DNA of 64,000 nucleotides from Diploscapter coronatus (Eukaryota; Nematoda; Chromadorea; Rhabditida; Rhabditidae), in NCBI GenBank assembly GCA_964036155.1, contig OZ038422.1, forward strand, positions 60,411,201 to 60,475,200, read 5' to 3'. Made by a program: the position numbers and the translations under genes. The notes under the pieces are model-generated. The model searched no databases. It worked only from the letters and a program-made list of their open reading frames with translations, and had not been told where the DNA came from. This document shows positions 11,897 through 25,552 of this stretch, one piece after another (the stretch's first letter is position 1; each line of letters begins with the position of its first letter).

Positions 11897-14540
11897 ATGA
11901 AAGACGTAAGTAAAAGCTGGTCTTCAAAAATAGCCACTAAAATTTGCATAATTCTATGAAGTAGGGTATTTTTAGAACCGAAGCGCAACCGACAGTGAGC
12001 TGCTCCAGGGGAAAGGGGAAGGCCAACAAACTACTTCTGCCGTGCCACAAACCCCTACCGCTACCTCGATTGACACCGATTTCGATAGCGCGCCCTATAG
12101 GTAGTTTTTGAGTCATTAACAAAACAAAGCGAGGAGATTACAAAATTGCTAAACCAATGAAATTTCTTCAAAAGAAACCATCATTCTTGAAGCCTAATTT
12201 TTCATTTCAGAGCTCGACTTTACCAATTATTTGGCCTAATCGAAAAAGAGTTCGATGCACTGTACGAGGAAAATTGTGCTCGTAAGGGAACATCAAATTT
12301 CTCGCGTCAAAATGTCAAATTTTTATAGTCCGAGCCCGAATTGTGGCTCTATCTGAGGCTGATGTCGACGTGTCGACGTTGCAAAATGATTCGTTTCTCT
12401 TGGGTTCCGACGCTATCAAGGGAAGTGGGGGTGGCAGTAGGAAAGGTAGATTCTTACCGTAAACAAACATTCGGCTTTTCCTAATCAAAATCTCAATTAG
12501 CCATTCAAATGGGTCAGAAGCTCCGAACAGCGTTAAGAGGTCCGCCCGGCAGACTAGTTTTCAAGGTGACCGATGGAAGTAAATTTCGGTAAGCTTCAAT
12601 TCTTTTAACGTTGGAAACATTTGTTTTTTTAGTATGTCCCGACCTTTCGAAGGTCACCGAGATGGGGTTTGGCATGTGACCGCCGACACTCAACGGGGTG
12701 TTATCGCTAGTTCTAGCGCAGGTATTTTTCTTCAAAGTAGAAAAATGGAATCTCTCCTCCAAACCAAATTCTTTGTTTATATCCTATCAACTTTTTCTAT
12801 CCATCAAATATGCGCATACGTGATGAAGATCACCTTCAAAAAGCCTGAAAAATTCAGACCAAACGGCCCGAATTTGGTCTTTGGATTCGGGCAACTGCAT
12901 CTGCACCTATTACGGTCATTCGGGCAGTGTGAATTGCGTGAGTTTTCGCCCGGTCGAAAGTTCGAACCACGAAATTCTGCTGGCCACGGCGAGTGGCGAC
13001 GAGTCGACCCATATTTGGAAGACCTCGAGTGAGATTTTTAAAAAGGATACGTAGGAAAAATTCTTTTACTTTTGGAAAAAAATCCAGAAAAATTTTAAGA
13101 CTTGAAAAATCAGTGCAAGAAATATAGAAAAAATCTCTTCTATAATTTGTATGGCCTAAATTTTTCATTTGTTTTCAAACATTTTTCCAAGAAAAATTTT
13201 AGGTGGCACCTCCGTCTCTAACACCGTCCAGCAGCAGCAAACAACGAGTTCTAACGAAGATGAAGATGAAAAGGAAAATTTGGAGACCGGTATTTCTAAA
13301 TTTATCGAAAACTTATAACCCCCAGTTTTTAGAAGTCGACAAAACCATTGATGACACCAAAATCAAGTCGCCTCTGTTGAAACTGACTGGACATACCGCA
13401 CCAGTAGTGGGTTGCGATTGGTTACCCGGTACTTATCTCAATTACCCTAATTCAAAATTCAATTACCCTAATTATCCAGGCTCAAACCAGTTAATTAGCG
13501 CAAGTTGGGACCGCACCGCTAACATCTACGACGTGGAAAAGGGCGATATCCTCAATATTTTGACAGGTTTCGAAAAGGCAATTTGGAAAAAATGAATTTT
13601 GACAAAATATAGGTCACGAAGCGGAATTGAACCACTGCAGTGCACACTCGTCGCAAAAGTTGGTCGTCACGTCGAGCAAAGATTCCACCTTTCGGCTATG
13701 GGACTTCAGAGAAAGCATACATTCTGTAGCGGTTTTTCAGGGGCATCAGGTAATCTACCTAATTGTTTCAAATTAAGTTTTTTCTGTTTTTTTTGTTTAA
13801 ATTAAAAACCACGAGTATTTGAAATTTTAGACAATAAAAATCATAAAGTTTCATTAAAAAAAGCGAAAGCTTTAGGACTCGGTAACCTCGGTAGTGTTTT
13901 CGAGTGGCGACCGTTTAGTTTCGGGAAGTGACGATAGAACCGTCAAAGTGTGGGACTTGAGAAACATGCGCAGCGCCATAGCGAATATTCGGCTCTCGTC
14001 GGCCGCTAACCGTTTGGCGGTAAGTTAGATCTAATTTAGACGAAAAAATCAGTAGAGCAATGCAAAATTTCACTAACACTTTTACAGACGTTCCATTTGA
14101 AGCGTATCAATTGCATAAAGCATTCTTCAAATTTTTTTGTTGGAACGCACATATTGGAACTACTAGAAATTTCCATTCAAACTCAGACAATAGAACTTTT
14201 GAAAGCTATATTTCAGGTCAGCAAAACCCATAACGTTATCGCTATTCCTCTTGATAACCGGCATGTGCGTATTTACGATTTACTCACGGCAAATCGTCTA
14301 CCCAAGGTTCCAAATCGAAGAGTAAGTAGAGAAAGTTATCTCAATGGTATTTTTGATACCATAAAAATGGTCATTTCCTATCCCAAAGTGGTAAAATTTG
14401 GTAAATTTTAGTGCCATTCCCGCTTGGTATCGTGCTGTGCGTGGGCGGATGATCACCCGCAACACAACCTGATCACCTGTGGCTTCGATCGACAAGTCAT
14501 CGGGTGGAAAGTCGCTGTAAGCAGGGATAAGGAAAACTAG
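11897..14540 (+). CDS. WDR37: WD-repeat protein 37 (WDR37) homologue
   Basis: About 12 exons give roughly 470 residues. The short first exon (ATGAAAGAC) joins 11976, which encodes a Ser/Thr-rich N-terminus. A helical segment follows ([20 protein letters not shown]) that matches the LISH-like segment of vertebrate WDR37. The WD40 repeats come next: [25 protein letters not shown]...[17 protein letters not shown]...[22 protein letters not shown]...[20 protein letters not shown]...[14 protein letters not shown]. The C-terminal part ends in [15 protein letters not shown], almost the vertebrate sequence. WDR37 pairs with the phosphofurin sorting protein PACS1 in vertebrates, and that partner is known from family data only. 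An acidic Gln-rich insert ([13 protein letters not shown]) lies between repeats 2 and 3. An AATAAA lies at 14842. Confidence 0.92.
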
Positions 14541-15304
14541 ATTACTAGTTTTGAATTACAGTAATTTTTACGATCTATTGTAAGATACTAACTTTTATGC
14601 TAATTTTCCAGCTATAATTTGTTCTGAATCTCATATTTTATAACTTATCTATGATTTTCGTTGCTGAACCAAAAACTCGAGGATAACCAATTTCTTGCAT
14701 AACTGAACCAAAGTGTGCTAGTGTAATTTTGTGCATTCTACGTGCAATCGAATCCAAGCTACAATATACCTTCTGTCTATTCTACTGTAATACAGTAACC
14801 TTTAACTTATACATTTTTAATCTTTATATTTACAGATCAGAAATAAATATTTTGCTTTAAAATAATACGACAATCGAGTTCTATAGTATTTAACTACTGA
14901 ATTTAGATGAAGCTTAGGAAATTGAGCAAAATGTTCAACTTTTAAAATGAAGTGATTCTAAAAACACTAAAATGTAGATTATAAGGTGTTGGATTACAAA
15001 TACCAGTAAATTTTCTCAAAATATAGCAAAATTTCGAACTAATATAGCCTCAGAAAGTTAATCAGCGTATTCGACGTACAGTACAAGCAATGCTGATCTT
15101 TAGAAAATACAAGCTGTCAAAGTCATCAATTTTATCACGATTTTGTGTTAGCTGATAAGAATATTTTGATAATCTTTTAGAATATATCGAATTTTAAGAG
15201 TTGGAATAATATTTTGAAAAATTTTCGTCACATGTGGATTTTTGTAAAAAAAAAATACATTTTGTCAAGGTCAAGAATTATACACCTCGACGCTATCCTG
15301 ATAT
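14541..15304. other. Convergent intergenic region, WDR37 homologue / ced-6
   Basis: 764 bases between two facing stop codons. AATAAA at 14842-14847 suits the WDR37 homologue. Two ATTAC/GTAAT-type small motifs (near 14560 and 14790) are of a kind scattered over the window. No gene seen. Confidence 0.5.
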
Positions 15305-18300
15305 CTAGGCTGTGGGAGAAGATTTCTGTCTTTCCTTATCGTCTGACTTCCTCTGGACTCCGTCAATTGCCGTATTCAGCGCACCGTTCGGAGTGCCGTA
15401 TTCCGGCTCTTCGAAGTCCTGCCATGAAACTCCCGGCGAGATTTGCGCCGTCTCCAATTTCCCACCACCGAAGTATTCAGGGTCGTCTAGTTTTGCCAGC
15501 CTGAAATTTAGATTTTTTTTAATTTCGAGATTTTTGCTTGAAAAAGATATACATGCATCTTTATCATTATATTTTAAATTAAAAAATCTCTTTTTATTAT
15601 AAAGTCCAGCTTTCCAAAAGCATCATTTTCATCTTTTATTTTCCAAACTTCAAGATTTTTTCAGAGAAATGAGTAAAATTTGGAGAATATTGAAAAATTC
15701 AAGTTCTAAAAGGTTCTATAAAAATACAAATCTAAAAAGTAAAAACAAAATCCCCGTACTTTTCATCGACCTGCTCGATCATGGCCTGTAGATCTGCTGC
15801 GGTTGGTTGGTCCTTTTCCGCACCCGAAGCAGTCGCCTCTCCAGCAGCAATGCCTGTCTTCAGCACGTCTTCAAGGAAATCGTCACCGAAGGGATCTGAA
15901 AAATGATAAAAATTGAATAAGTTTCAAACAATGGTCATTTTAAAAGAAATTGGGATGTTTCAATAGTTGTGATTATGTTATTTTATCAAAGTAAAATTGA
16001 ATAACTCTCGAGGTTTGCAAAAATTCAAATTGAAGGTTTCAAAGAATGACTATTTTCAAAAGAATTACGTGATTCTCGATCAGCTCCAGCTCAGCATTAA
16101 TCTATTAATTTAAGAAGTTGAAACAATAGAGGTTAAATTTTTCAAAGTCATTCATAATCGAAGAAAGTTACACGTTGCAATTTGATTCCCAGATATGTCT
16201 TTAGGTATATAAAACCTTGATTTTACTAAAAATAGAATTACCGTATTCCTTCTTTTCCTGCTCTTCTTTCTTCTTTTCATCGGCTCGAGGATCGAAGGTG
16301 TCGTCGAAGACGGTGTTCACCTGATCCACTTTCATTTCGGATAGCTTGTTCGCCTGCAAATTTAAAATTACTTATGCTTCAAAACTCGCTTATAGTCAAT
16401 CACGTCAAAACAAGACGTTTTTCATTTGAGTACTTTCTGTAAACAATTCAACAAAAACCTCAACTCTTCGAATTTAGTAAGTTTCAGAAAAAAGCTAAAG
16501 GTGTAGTCACAGGAAGGTCAAACTAATTCTATTTTGTTTCAAGGAATAGATAAGAATAGGAGGCTACCCTCACGATCAATGTATTTCGTTTGTTGACTAT
16601 TCAAATTTAAACTCAATTTGTATAAGGTCCAGAAATCCTACCGTATTATTGCCGGAGCTGTTCTGTCTGGGCGGAACGGTTCTTCTTGGTGCAATTGGTG
16701 GGGGTGGGGCGAGGGATGGCGCAACATCAGACCCGTTCGAGGTGTCGATCAGCTGGGAGGTAGGTGGGAGTCTGGGTGGAGCGACTAAAGGAGCGGGACC
16801 GGAGGGTGAGTGACTAAAACCTGATTTTTTAAGCAAAAAGCGAAAAAAAAACTGATCTAATCACCAGTTTAGATAAATTTATAAGTTCTTTCATAGAAAC
16901 ATCAAATTCATTTCTGAAAAAACGAGTCTTTTTCAGAATTGGTTTGATTATTCAGAAATTTAATGAGAATAAAAAACCCACCTCGTTGAAGGCATTCCAT
17001 TGGCTCCCGCCGTTCCATTCAGGAAATTGTTCGTGTTCAATGTTGGGGCCTGGAAAATTAACTTTGAAGAAGTAGGAGAGCTAAGACATATGGTAATTCT
17101 TGAAAATTAAAATTTTAGAAATTTTTACCTGGAAAGTAGGCGGAGTGAGAATCGAGGCGTTATTCTGAAGATTCAAATGCGCCGCCTGCAGCTGGGTGTT
17201 CGGTCTGAGCGGTGTTCCCAGAGGGGTCGAATAAGTATCGTTGGGCTGAAAATGTTGAGAATTTGCACAAATTCCATTTTTTTTTTCGAAAATTCTAATT
17301 TTGGCTCAGAAATGAAAATTTAGCATGATTACATTGAGAGGCGCCGGTGGTCCATTCGGAATTGGCGTAGAGGGAAGGTTCGGCGGAGGGGCGGGCGTGT
17401 CCAAAAGAGAGGTGGCCTGAAATTTCTTTTAGAAAAATTGAATGCTTAAAAATTTCACTTTTTAAAAGCTCGCCCAATTAATAAACAACCCATTGAAGAG
17501 TTATTATTTTTCTACTTTACAAACGTTTTTTTTTTATTTTATTTAAAAAGAGGGCAAACGTTTCAAAGAGCACAAGTTTTTCAATGTTTCAAATTACCGC
17601 ATAATTTCCCCTCAGAACCTTGACGAGTTCCTGAGTGAGTTTTCTGTTTTGCTCTTCCAATTCAGCAATTCTTTTCTGGTATTGAAGCGCCTGCTTCTGA
17701 CTCTCCAACATCGAACGGTTGTTGTCGAGGAATTTCTGGAAATTGAAAATTGTCAGATAAGTTTCAAAATATTAATTTATCATGATCAGTCTTCATTGTA
17801 GTTCGTTGGAATTAATAATATATAAAAATTCAGAAGAAAACTCATCAAATAAGTTCCAAGATTTCTAGGATTTTCTAAGTCTCTAAGTATTTTAGTAAGC
17901 CAAAATTTGTCTGTAAAAATAAAACATGAAAATTTTCAAATAAGTTTCAGAAACTTCATAACTTTTCGTATTTGAATTGGCTATAATTCATCATTCTCAT
18001 TATTTGTCGGAAAAATAAAAGCCGAAAATAAGAACCTACCTTATAAGCTAGATCGAAGGCCTCTCCGATGGTGAGAGCGATTTGCTCAGCGTTGTCAGAG
18101 AGGAACGCGAAGCAGTCGTGTCGCTTGCTGTTCTTGTCCGCCTTCGCGATGAACGACAACAGACGCTTGTCCTGCAAAAAAAATGAGTGGATGAGTCATT
18201 TCTTGGGTTTTTGCTAATTTATCTGGATTAATTTACAAAAAATAGAATAAACTATTCTTGAAAGTTCATTTTTTTTATAAAATTAGAAAAAAATCTTATG

Positions 18301-19272
18301 AGTCATTTATTGGTTTTCTTTTTTAAATTTATTATTCCATGTCAAAATCCTGAGCTTGCAGGATTAATTTAACTTTTTCCTTCTTAAAGCCAAACAAATT
18401 TTGATTTTTTCATTGAATTAAAGTAAGATGAGTCAATATGAAACTTTTTGAATTGATACTGTTTAATTGATCAAAATAACCATTTGTCGCAAAGGATGAT
18501 TCAACTTCCTCTTTCATTTATGGAAGGCAAAACTATTCATGGAAGAAATTTCATAAACATGATTTCAGTGACTAACCGACTTATCATCCGTCACGAAGGA
18601 GATCCTATTGAGCGGATATCGATAGAGGACAATTTTCGACTTCGAGTCCAGAATAACGACGTTATCGATGCTGATCTGAATTGTTCAAAATTTATTTTTT
18701 GTAATTTTAAAATCTTTTAAAAATAAAAAGCACCTGGATATCAACCTTCTGCAGCTTCGAGCCAGAATGACCGGTTTCACTTTTCTTGACCTGAAAAAAG
18801 AAATTTTTAAAAATGGAAAAAGAAAAAAATATCTCACATCCAACTGAAACTTGATTTTATTGAGCGCATCCGAGACGAGATTGCTGCCCTGAGCACCCGC
18901 GACTTCGCTGCATCCGAGGAACTTTACGCCGTACTCAACTCGACCATTGATGAGGACGTCTGAATTTTAAAATTTTTTCAAAAGTCGATATTTTTGAAGT
19001 TTTCATGAAGAAAAAGCCCTTCAAAAATTTGATCAGGAATCATTCATTACAAGAATTACAAAATTTGTTGCATCTTAGCATCTGGTTATTTTTTAAATTA
19101 TTTTTAAAGAAGAAGTACCCGGAGGATGTAGCCAAGTTTTATTGGACGCGCCTGCGTATTTGGCCCCATTCGAGCTGGACGAAGCAGGGCTGTTGACTCC
19201 CGTCAAGGCCTCCAAATTGCTGCCCTTATTGCTCGAAATCGATCTCTTCAGAGTTTTATAGATCGACGTCAT
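15305..19272 (-). CDS. ced-6: CED-6 / GULP1 phosphotyrosine-binding engulfment adaptor
   Basis: Cytoplasmic adaptor that binds the NPxY motif of the engulfment receptor CED-1 during apoptotic corpse clearance. Twelve exons give about 480 residues. It starts [19 protein letters not shown], against MAKDIYKTFKRSVSG in C. elegans. The PTB domain (residues about 50-190) follows: [57 protein letters not shown], and [17 protein letters not shown] leucine-zipper coiled coil ([20 protein letters not shown], near 17600-17735) comes next. A proline-rich tail ([37 protein letters not shown]) leads to the C-terminal [14 protein letters not shown] and EYGTPN elements shared with CED-6. A TTCAG acceptor lies five bases before ATG, so trans-splicing to a near-minimal 5' UTR is likely. 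Confidence 0.95.
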
Positions 19273-19285
19273 TTTTCCTGAATCG
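19273..19285 (-). promoter_or_regulatory. Probable spliced-leader trans-splice acceptor of ced-6
   Basis: Minus-strand GCGATTCAG followed by GAAAA and the ATG at 19272. No upstream exon of the protein is needed to complete the CED-6 N-terminus, so the acceptor is best read as a trans-splice site. Confidence 0.5.
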
Positions 19286-21912
19286 CGACACTTTTTAAGA
19301 AAATCAAAGGATTGTAAAACTCGCACGAAAAATAAATCAAGTTCTCTGAATCACGATATTTTAAAGGAAACCAAAGTACGGGTAAAAGCATAAGAAAAAT
19401 ATAGTAAAAAATAATTTTACAGGGAAGAGTCAAGGAAAAGAAATTTTTGGTTCAGCAATAAAACAGAGTTCCAATTTAGAGAAAAAGTCAAAGGAAACAA
19501 CATTGACGGTTTTTGTTAGTGATAATTGGCGAAAAATCACGAGAAATTTTGCCAATGATTTAGGAAAGTTAGATTTTGGAGAATCTGTGAGGTGCAAAGT
19601 GAAAATTGGAGAAAACAGGTTGGAATTAGAGAATGTGATTTGGAGAGAGCGGAAAAGAACGAGACGACAAAAGGAATGTCAATTCCGATCAATGGAGTGC
19701 GCGAGATCGAAGTCAGAAAGAAGAACGAGAGATAGAAAAGGAGAATGTTCGAAGAGTAGAGAGGGAAGAGAAAAGGCGAAAAGAAAGAAACGGAAATACT
19801 AGAGAAATAGCACTGAAAAATCAGAGCGTCAAAGAAAAAGAATGACTCATAAAATGACCACAGGCGACCATTCATTCATTCAAACGCAATAAAGCCTGGA
19901 AATTGAAATTCATGATACCCCAGTCGGCTTTACAGCCCTATCTTTTAACATGTGGCGAGGTTTGGAGGATGAGAAAAGGAGAGCGTGAAAAATGGGCGAA
20001 AAGCTGGATGAGTCAGCATGAAGAGAAAATCGACAATTGCTCATTTTGAAAAGTTGGGAAAGGATGAGACAAAATAAATACTCGAGATTTTTTGCAAAGA
20101 AATGTAAACTTTTCGAGAAAATCAAAATAGCTTCCAAAAATATTCAAGAAAAAGAATCCTCGTGAAATTTTTTAGATGAAGAAAAATTGGAATATGTTTA
20201 AGGTTTCGGAACATTCGACTTTCAAAGTTGAACGTTGAGCTTTTCTCGGACAGAATAGGGGACATTCTCAGTTTATAAATAAAAGGGCCGGTCTTAAGAC
20301 ACGACAGAAGCAAAATATAAACCTAGAAAAAGACTAAAGGAAGTTCGGAGGGAAAAAGATAGAGAAAGAGAAAAGAGAAAAATGATAAATAAAGCTCAAC
20401 CAAGCAAACTAAAACCAAAAGATATACGAAATCCCTTCAAAGATATCAGAAGTCGGATAAATCAACAGTCTGACGAATCTAATGCAAACTCTCAAAGGAA
20501 GTGTAAAAGTTAAGTTTTTTTTTTAAAGATCATAATTTGCTTAATTGAGAAAGTAATCAGAAATCTCTCGAAAAGTAAAATCGAAACTTTTATGAAGTCA
20601 AGGTCAAAACTAGCAGTAAACCGACTTTCAAAGCACCAATCAACCACTTTGCTGGCAAAATCCAGTTTCCTCAATTTTCATTCAAAACGAATGGAAATCT
20701 GTAAGGGCCCGTTCATACTTAGTTGCAGTTGCATGCAACTTGCAACTCGCTCAAAATAGCACGGAAAATGAAGAGAGAATGAATGGACAAAATTGCATGC
20801 AACTTGCTGCAATTTGGCCACTCTCCGCGTTTCTCATACTATTTCGCCGAGTTGCACGCGAATTGCAAGTTGCATGCAACTAAGTATGAACGGGCCCTAA
20901 GATTCGAAACAAAAAAATCTGTACAGCCCAAAAGTCGAAAGCCACTTTCTCACACATGGAATATTGCACAGAAAACTAGCCAGAGCGACACAAAGCAGTC
21001 TACGCAGTCAAATAGAAATCTCTCCTATACATAAACACAGGAATAGAACACCGTCTGGCATATATTCTCCTATGACCAGCTAAGCATTCAAAGAACAAAT
21101 TTTCCCAATGCATAAAGATGGCTTTTGAAAGCTATCTGGGGTATGTCCCATTCGACAAAGAGAATAATAGAATAGGCTGGTACGAAGGCAGAGAATGATC
21201 GATGATGGAATAGCTAGAAATCGATCTGACTAATGGGAATTTGAATCGGATGAGGGGAATGAAATTAGGCCACGCCCATTTCTTCAAATAGGAGAATAAT
21301 AATTGAGGAGTACTTTTTCTAGCAAAAACACAAAAAAAACTCAAAATTGATGAAAATCAGCCCTACCCTAGCAATTATCCTTTCAAAACTGAGGTCAGTG
21401 ACTTTGACAGTCGAAAATCTAGGGTATTCGTAGAAAATAGCTACTTTTTCTCTAAATTGGGAAATGACTAGACGCTCACGAAAAACAAGTGACCTCTGTA
21501 ATTGATGAAGGGCAAGTAGACACCGTGCGGTAATCAATCAATACAAAACGAGTAGGAGTGGAGTGACCAGATAGTCCAATTGATAATAAACAAGTTGTAT
21601 TTTGGTAAACAATTTTTTTCAAAAACATTTATTCTCCGAAAAACTCCGATTCAGGCGCTAAAAACTCTACTGAAGAAAAATCGCGGTTTGTTAGACTTTA
21701 GATTACTGAACGAATGTCGTAAAAATACTCTACAATCAAGATATTGCATCTCAAAAACTTTAGAACAAAAAACTACCGACTACAAAAAAATCTTATCTTG
21801 ACTGATAATCAATTCAAAATAACGGGAGTGTTTATGAAAAAGTGGATTTGATACTTTCAAAAATCAATAGAAATTATCGATTTCCGCTTTTCAGCCTACG
21901 ACATTTACGCAA
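19286..21912. other. Intergenic region between ced-6 and ucr-1
   Basis: 2.6 kb with a 193-bp palindromic element at 20705-20897 and otherwise no supported gene. A 99-codon plus-strand frame at 19503-19802 is rich in K, R and E with no family resemblance and is taken as chance. Presumed ced-6 promoter and ucr-1 3' UTR. Confidence 0.5.
20705..20897. mobile_element. Harbinger/Tourist-like MITE
   Basis: 193-bp element. Left end GGGCCCGTTCATACTTAGTT and the right end, read in reverse complement, are the same for at least 20 bases, and further inverted GCATGCAACTTGCAA blocks lie inside. It is flanked on both sides by TAA, the 3-bp target duplication expected of PIF/Harbinger elements. No coding capacity. 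Confidence 0.8.
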
Positions 21913-24900
21913 TTACAGTCTCCACCAGGACATGCCGTAACGCAGGAATGTGTAGGGAGGGAACGCTTCCGTGCGACCTGAAAAATAAAATTTAAAAGTT
22001 CTGAAAAGGTAATTTTTTGAAAACCAAGTAATCTTCCATTCACTATTCTAATATTTAATTACAATATTCTTTAAAAATTATAGTAATCCAGATTTAAAAA
22101 AAAAAAAAAAGAAATTTGTTCTCCAACTTACCGACTCCCGCGCTGGCAATGTCTCTGTCGTAGACGTGTCTGGAGATGGCCTCTCTGAAACAAGTTTTTT
22201 TTGGAATTCGCCCGTAATTTAACTGAGTTTTCAACTATTCAATATCTTAACGTTTTAAGCCCCCAGTTAATTTTAACCTATATTTTTAAAATTTTTACCT
22301 GAGGGTGGTGTGGTCGATGCGCGAAATCTGATCTTCCATGTCGACCAGAGAACGGACTCCATCCGTGTACAGGGCCTAAAAGTTGAGGATTCGTAAATTT
22401 AGCAAATTTTTGTCAGTCCATAGATTCTCTTCATTTAGAACTTCTCGTCTGATAGTAGAGTTAGTTTCACAAACTGCTTTAACTTTTGACATATTCTTGA
22501 AACATAGTTGAAGAAAATGTACCTTCTTTGAAGACCAGTGTTTTTTTCAATTTTTACACGCGATTAAATCAATTCAGTGAAGATGTTTGAATTTCAACTC
22601 TTTTGACATCCTTTTGAAACATGGATTTTTATCAAAAATTAAGTTCGGCGATTTTACCTCTCTGCCATAGAACTTGGCTCTGCCAGTGTTGGACTCGAGT
22701 TTTGTGAAGAAGTTGGTGCGGAACTGGTTGCGTGCCATCGCCGTTTCGTCGTCGCTGATCGCGCTCGCGAGGTGCTCAAAATTATAATTTCATTTTTCTT
22801 TATATTTTTTTCCAAGAAACATTTATAGATTTAGTCTTTTCTTGGTGTTCCTTGAAAACATTGTTTTATTTTTATTTGTGTTTCCAAAAAGATTTTTTTC
22901 TCTAAAATCCAACCTTCCACTCCCTCTGAACGCTCTTCATGATTCCGTAGGTCTCATTCAAATCCTTGCCGTCAGAAATGTAGTAGACGCCCCACAAGCC
23001 GGTGTCTCTAAAAATTTAGAAAAAAAAAACTTTAATTTTAAGAACCTTTTAAAACATTTATCAGCAATAAGAAAGTTAATCTTTTCCGCAAGAATCAAAT
23101 TAGCAGGCTCTATCAGTTTCAAAAACCTTTAAAAAATACGTAGAGATTTGAGAGTGCGTGGAATCATAAGAATTAACATAAAATAAAGTCTGCCTACTTG
23201 TAGTTGATGTTGAAGTTCTCGAAGTACTTGAGGCCGTGGTCGTGGCTGATTTTCTGGACGAGCCGAGATGGAGCCGTTCTCGTGAGGGCGTGCGTCACGT
23301 CCCACTGACCGACGAATTGACTAGCCACTTGCAAGGCCAGGGCATCGTGATGACCGTAACCGACTCCCTGAAATAGAACCAGTTGGAAAGACTATTTTTA
23401 TAAAAAACAATTTCTGAAACCGACCTCGACCGCGATGCAGGCGTGCATGTTGGGAACGTAGTCGTTGCGGTAGAGGAATTCGGAGCCGGTGAAACGGATG
23501 CCATCGGGCTGAAAATGAACTTTTCGCCCAAATTAAAAAAATCTAAAATATAATTTTGTAAGGGAAAACTTACATCCGGCACCTTTCTCGGGTAGACGTT
23601 GTCGAGGTCGCCGAAATATTTCTCGGCGAGTTTGGAGACCTGGCTGACGTTGCCTCCGACTCCGGTCATCACCATTCTGGTAGCCTTATAGTTGTCCTCT
23701 ACCCATTCCTTCAGCTGCTGGGCGGAGATTTTCTGAAATTCCATCCTATTTCTAGTCGGTTTTTCTTTTCATTCGTATAAATTACATGATTGCGCGGAGT
23801 GGATTTCAAGATAAGCCCCAATTATATGAAACACACGAAGCCTACCTTGATGGACTCCGTAGTTCCGAGCCAACTTCTGGCGAGATTGGTGCCCTGAAAG
23901 TTGAATTTTATCATCTTTCAAAGATTCGATTTTTCAACTTCTCATATTAAGATCCCAAAAAAAGCATAATCACCTAGCCCCTTAAGAAACGAAGAATGAA
24001 ACAGGTAAAGAAACCAGAAAATGATTCCATTCTTACACTATTCGTAAAATTAAAAATCTTAAAACTTTTTAGATGAATTAAATTATCTTCGTTTAAACTA
24101 ACCTGATAGGCGGCCGAATGCAAGTGGTTGAAGCAGACGTCCCTGTAGAGGTTATCGGACTCCTCCAACTCGGTCAGCAAAATCTTGCGTTCCTCCTCGA
24201 CCGACGCCGCATCCAACTTGCTGTTCCTCAACACGTCCGCCAAAATATCCACCACTAAAAATTTTAATCTTCGTTTTTATCTAAGTTTCAGAATTTCAAT
24301 AATTCTGGAACAGAAAAAGTAGTGACAATTGGTGTTCTTCTTGTGCTTAACTTGAAAATTTAAATTGATTGGTAATTGACGATAAGTTTCAAGTTGGTAG
24401 TGAATCATGAATAGATTATCAAGGCTGATTTCATCAATTTTGTCACTGCTGAAAAATAAAAGGGCCAGGTTACTACATAGCAAGGATAAGTTTCATATCT
24501 CCGACATAAGAAAATAACAGGTATAGTTGATTGATATGGATACTTCATCAAGTTGAAAAGAAATCCCACCTTTCTCGACATCGCCGGAAGCGCTCTGCAC
24601 CAGGAAATAGGTGAAGTTTCTTCCAGTGCGAGACTGCAGCTTGGCGCCGATTTGTTCGAGCTCATTCGTCAGGGCCGCTCCGGTTCTCTTCGCGGTTCCC
24701 TAAAAGATATGAACTTTCAGATTAGGAAAAAAGAACTCTAGCAATTGGTTTTACTAATCATAATAAGATTCGTTGGTTAAGCATTTGATCGAAAATATGG
24801 CGATATTTATGTTTCTTGGTACCTACCCGATGAATGAGTCTCTCGAGGAAGTGCGCGACACCGTTGTTGGCCTCGGTCTCGAAGCGCGAGCCGGTCTCGA

Positions 24901-25552
24901 TGAACACGCCCACCTGCAACAGATTTTCTATGTTTCAAAGTCTTCTAAATCCTCTAGAAACGAAGCCAGTGATGGTTTTCTTGATTTGATTTCATAGCTA
25001 GGAGTTTTCTTGAATTTGCCGTATTTTAAACATCTTCGTAAATTATGTTAAAAAATCTGAAGAATAATGTGTCATAAATTAGGTGTTCTACGAAACAAAA
25101 AACTTAGGGCCTATTCATCTTTCTTCTTTACAGCTATTTCCAGTTTTTATAAATCTACCGTAGCGGTCTCTCGTCCGTTCTCCTCAGTCACGACACGGAA
25201 TCCGTTCTTCAATGTCGTCAGCTCTGGAGCCGACTGCTGCTCGAGTACTTGCTTCGCCGACAGAGCCGAGGCATTTCGGACCTGAATTTTTAAAATTCAT
25301 TTTTTCCGACAAGTTTGTTATCTGCTGTCGTTATTTTAGAAAATGGCAAAGTTTTGATGCTTTCCAAAAATCGATAGCAACTTATATCATTTCTATTGTT
25401 GCCCGAGTTTCAGAAACTCTCTGGCAACGATAAAAATAGGCAGGAAAAGTTCGTCAACAAGGGAAAAGTGAAAAGTTTCTCTTGGAATTCAATTTCACCT
25501 GGTTGTTGAAAATCGGACGCAACGAGCCGCCGACCACAAGACGCAGAGCCAT
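21913..25552 (-). CDS. ucr-1: UCR-1, cytochrome b-c1 complex core subunit 1 (M16 family, non-catalytic)
   Basis: Mitochondrial matrix-side core protein of respiratory complex III. Fourteen exons encode about 470 residues. The N-terminus MALRLVVGGSLRPIFNNQVR is Arg-containing and lacks acidic residues, as for a mitochondrial presequence. The body closely matches nematode UCR-1: ELTTLKNGFRVVTEENG, VGVFIETGSRFETEANNGVA, VVDILADVLRNSKLDA, ISAQQLKEWVEDNYK, EYLYRND-type FTGSEFLYRNDYVPNMHA, FVGQWDVTHALTRTAPSRLV, and the C-terminus GRTEAFPPYTFLRYGMSWWR. The catalytic HxxEH of M16 peptidases reads HFLER. This shows that it is a structural core protein, not the beta subunit of mitochondrial processing peptidase. 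An acceptor (TTGTTCCAG) about 20 bases upstream of ATG suggests trans-splicing. Confidence 0.95.

Noticed and set aside
19503..19802. 99-codon K/R/E-rich plus-strand frame
   Set aside because: The composition reflects a purine-rich strand; no homology or gene signals.
21913..25552. Beta subunit of mitochondrial processing peptidase
   Set aside because: Same M16 family, but the zinc-binding HxxEH is HFLER here and the ends match UCR-1.
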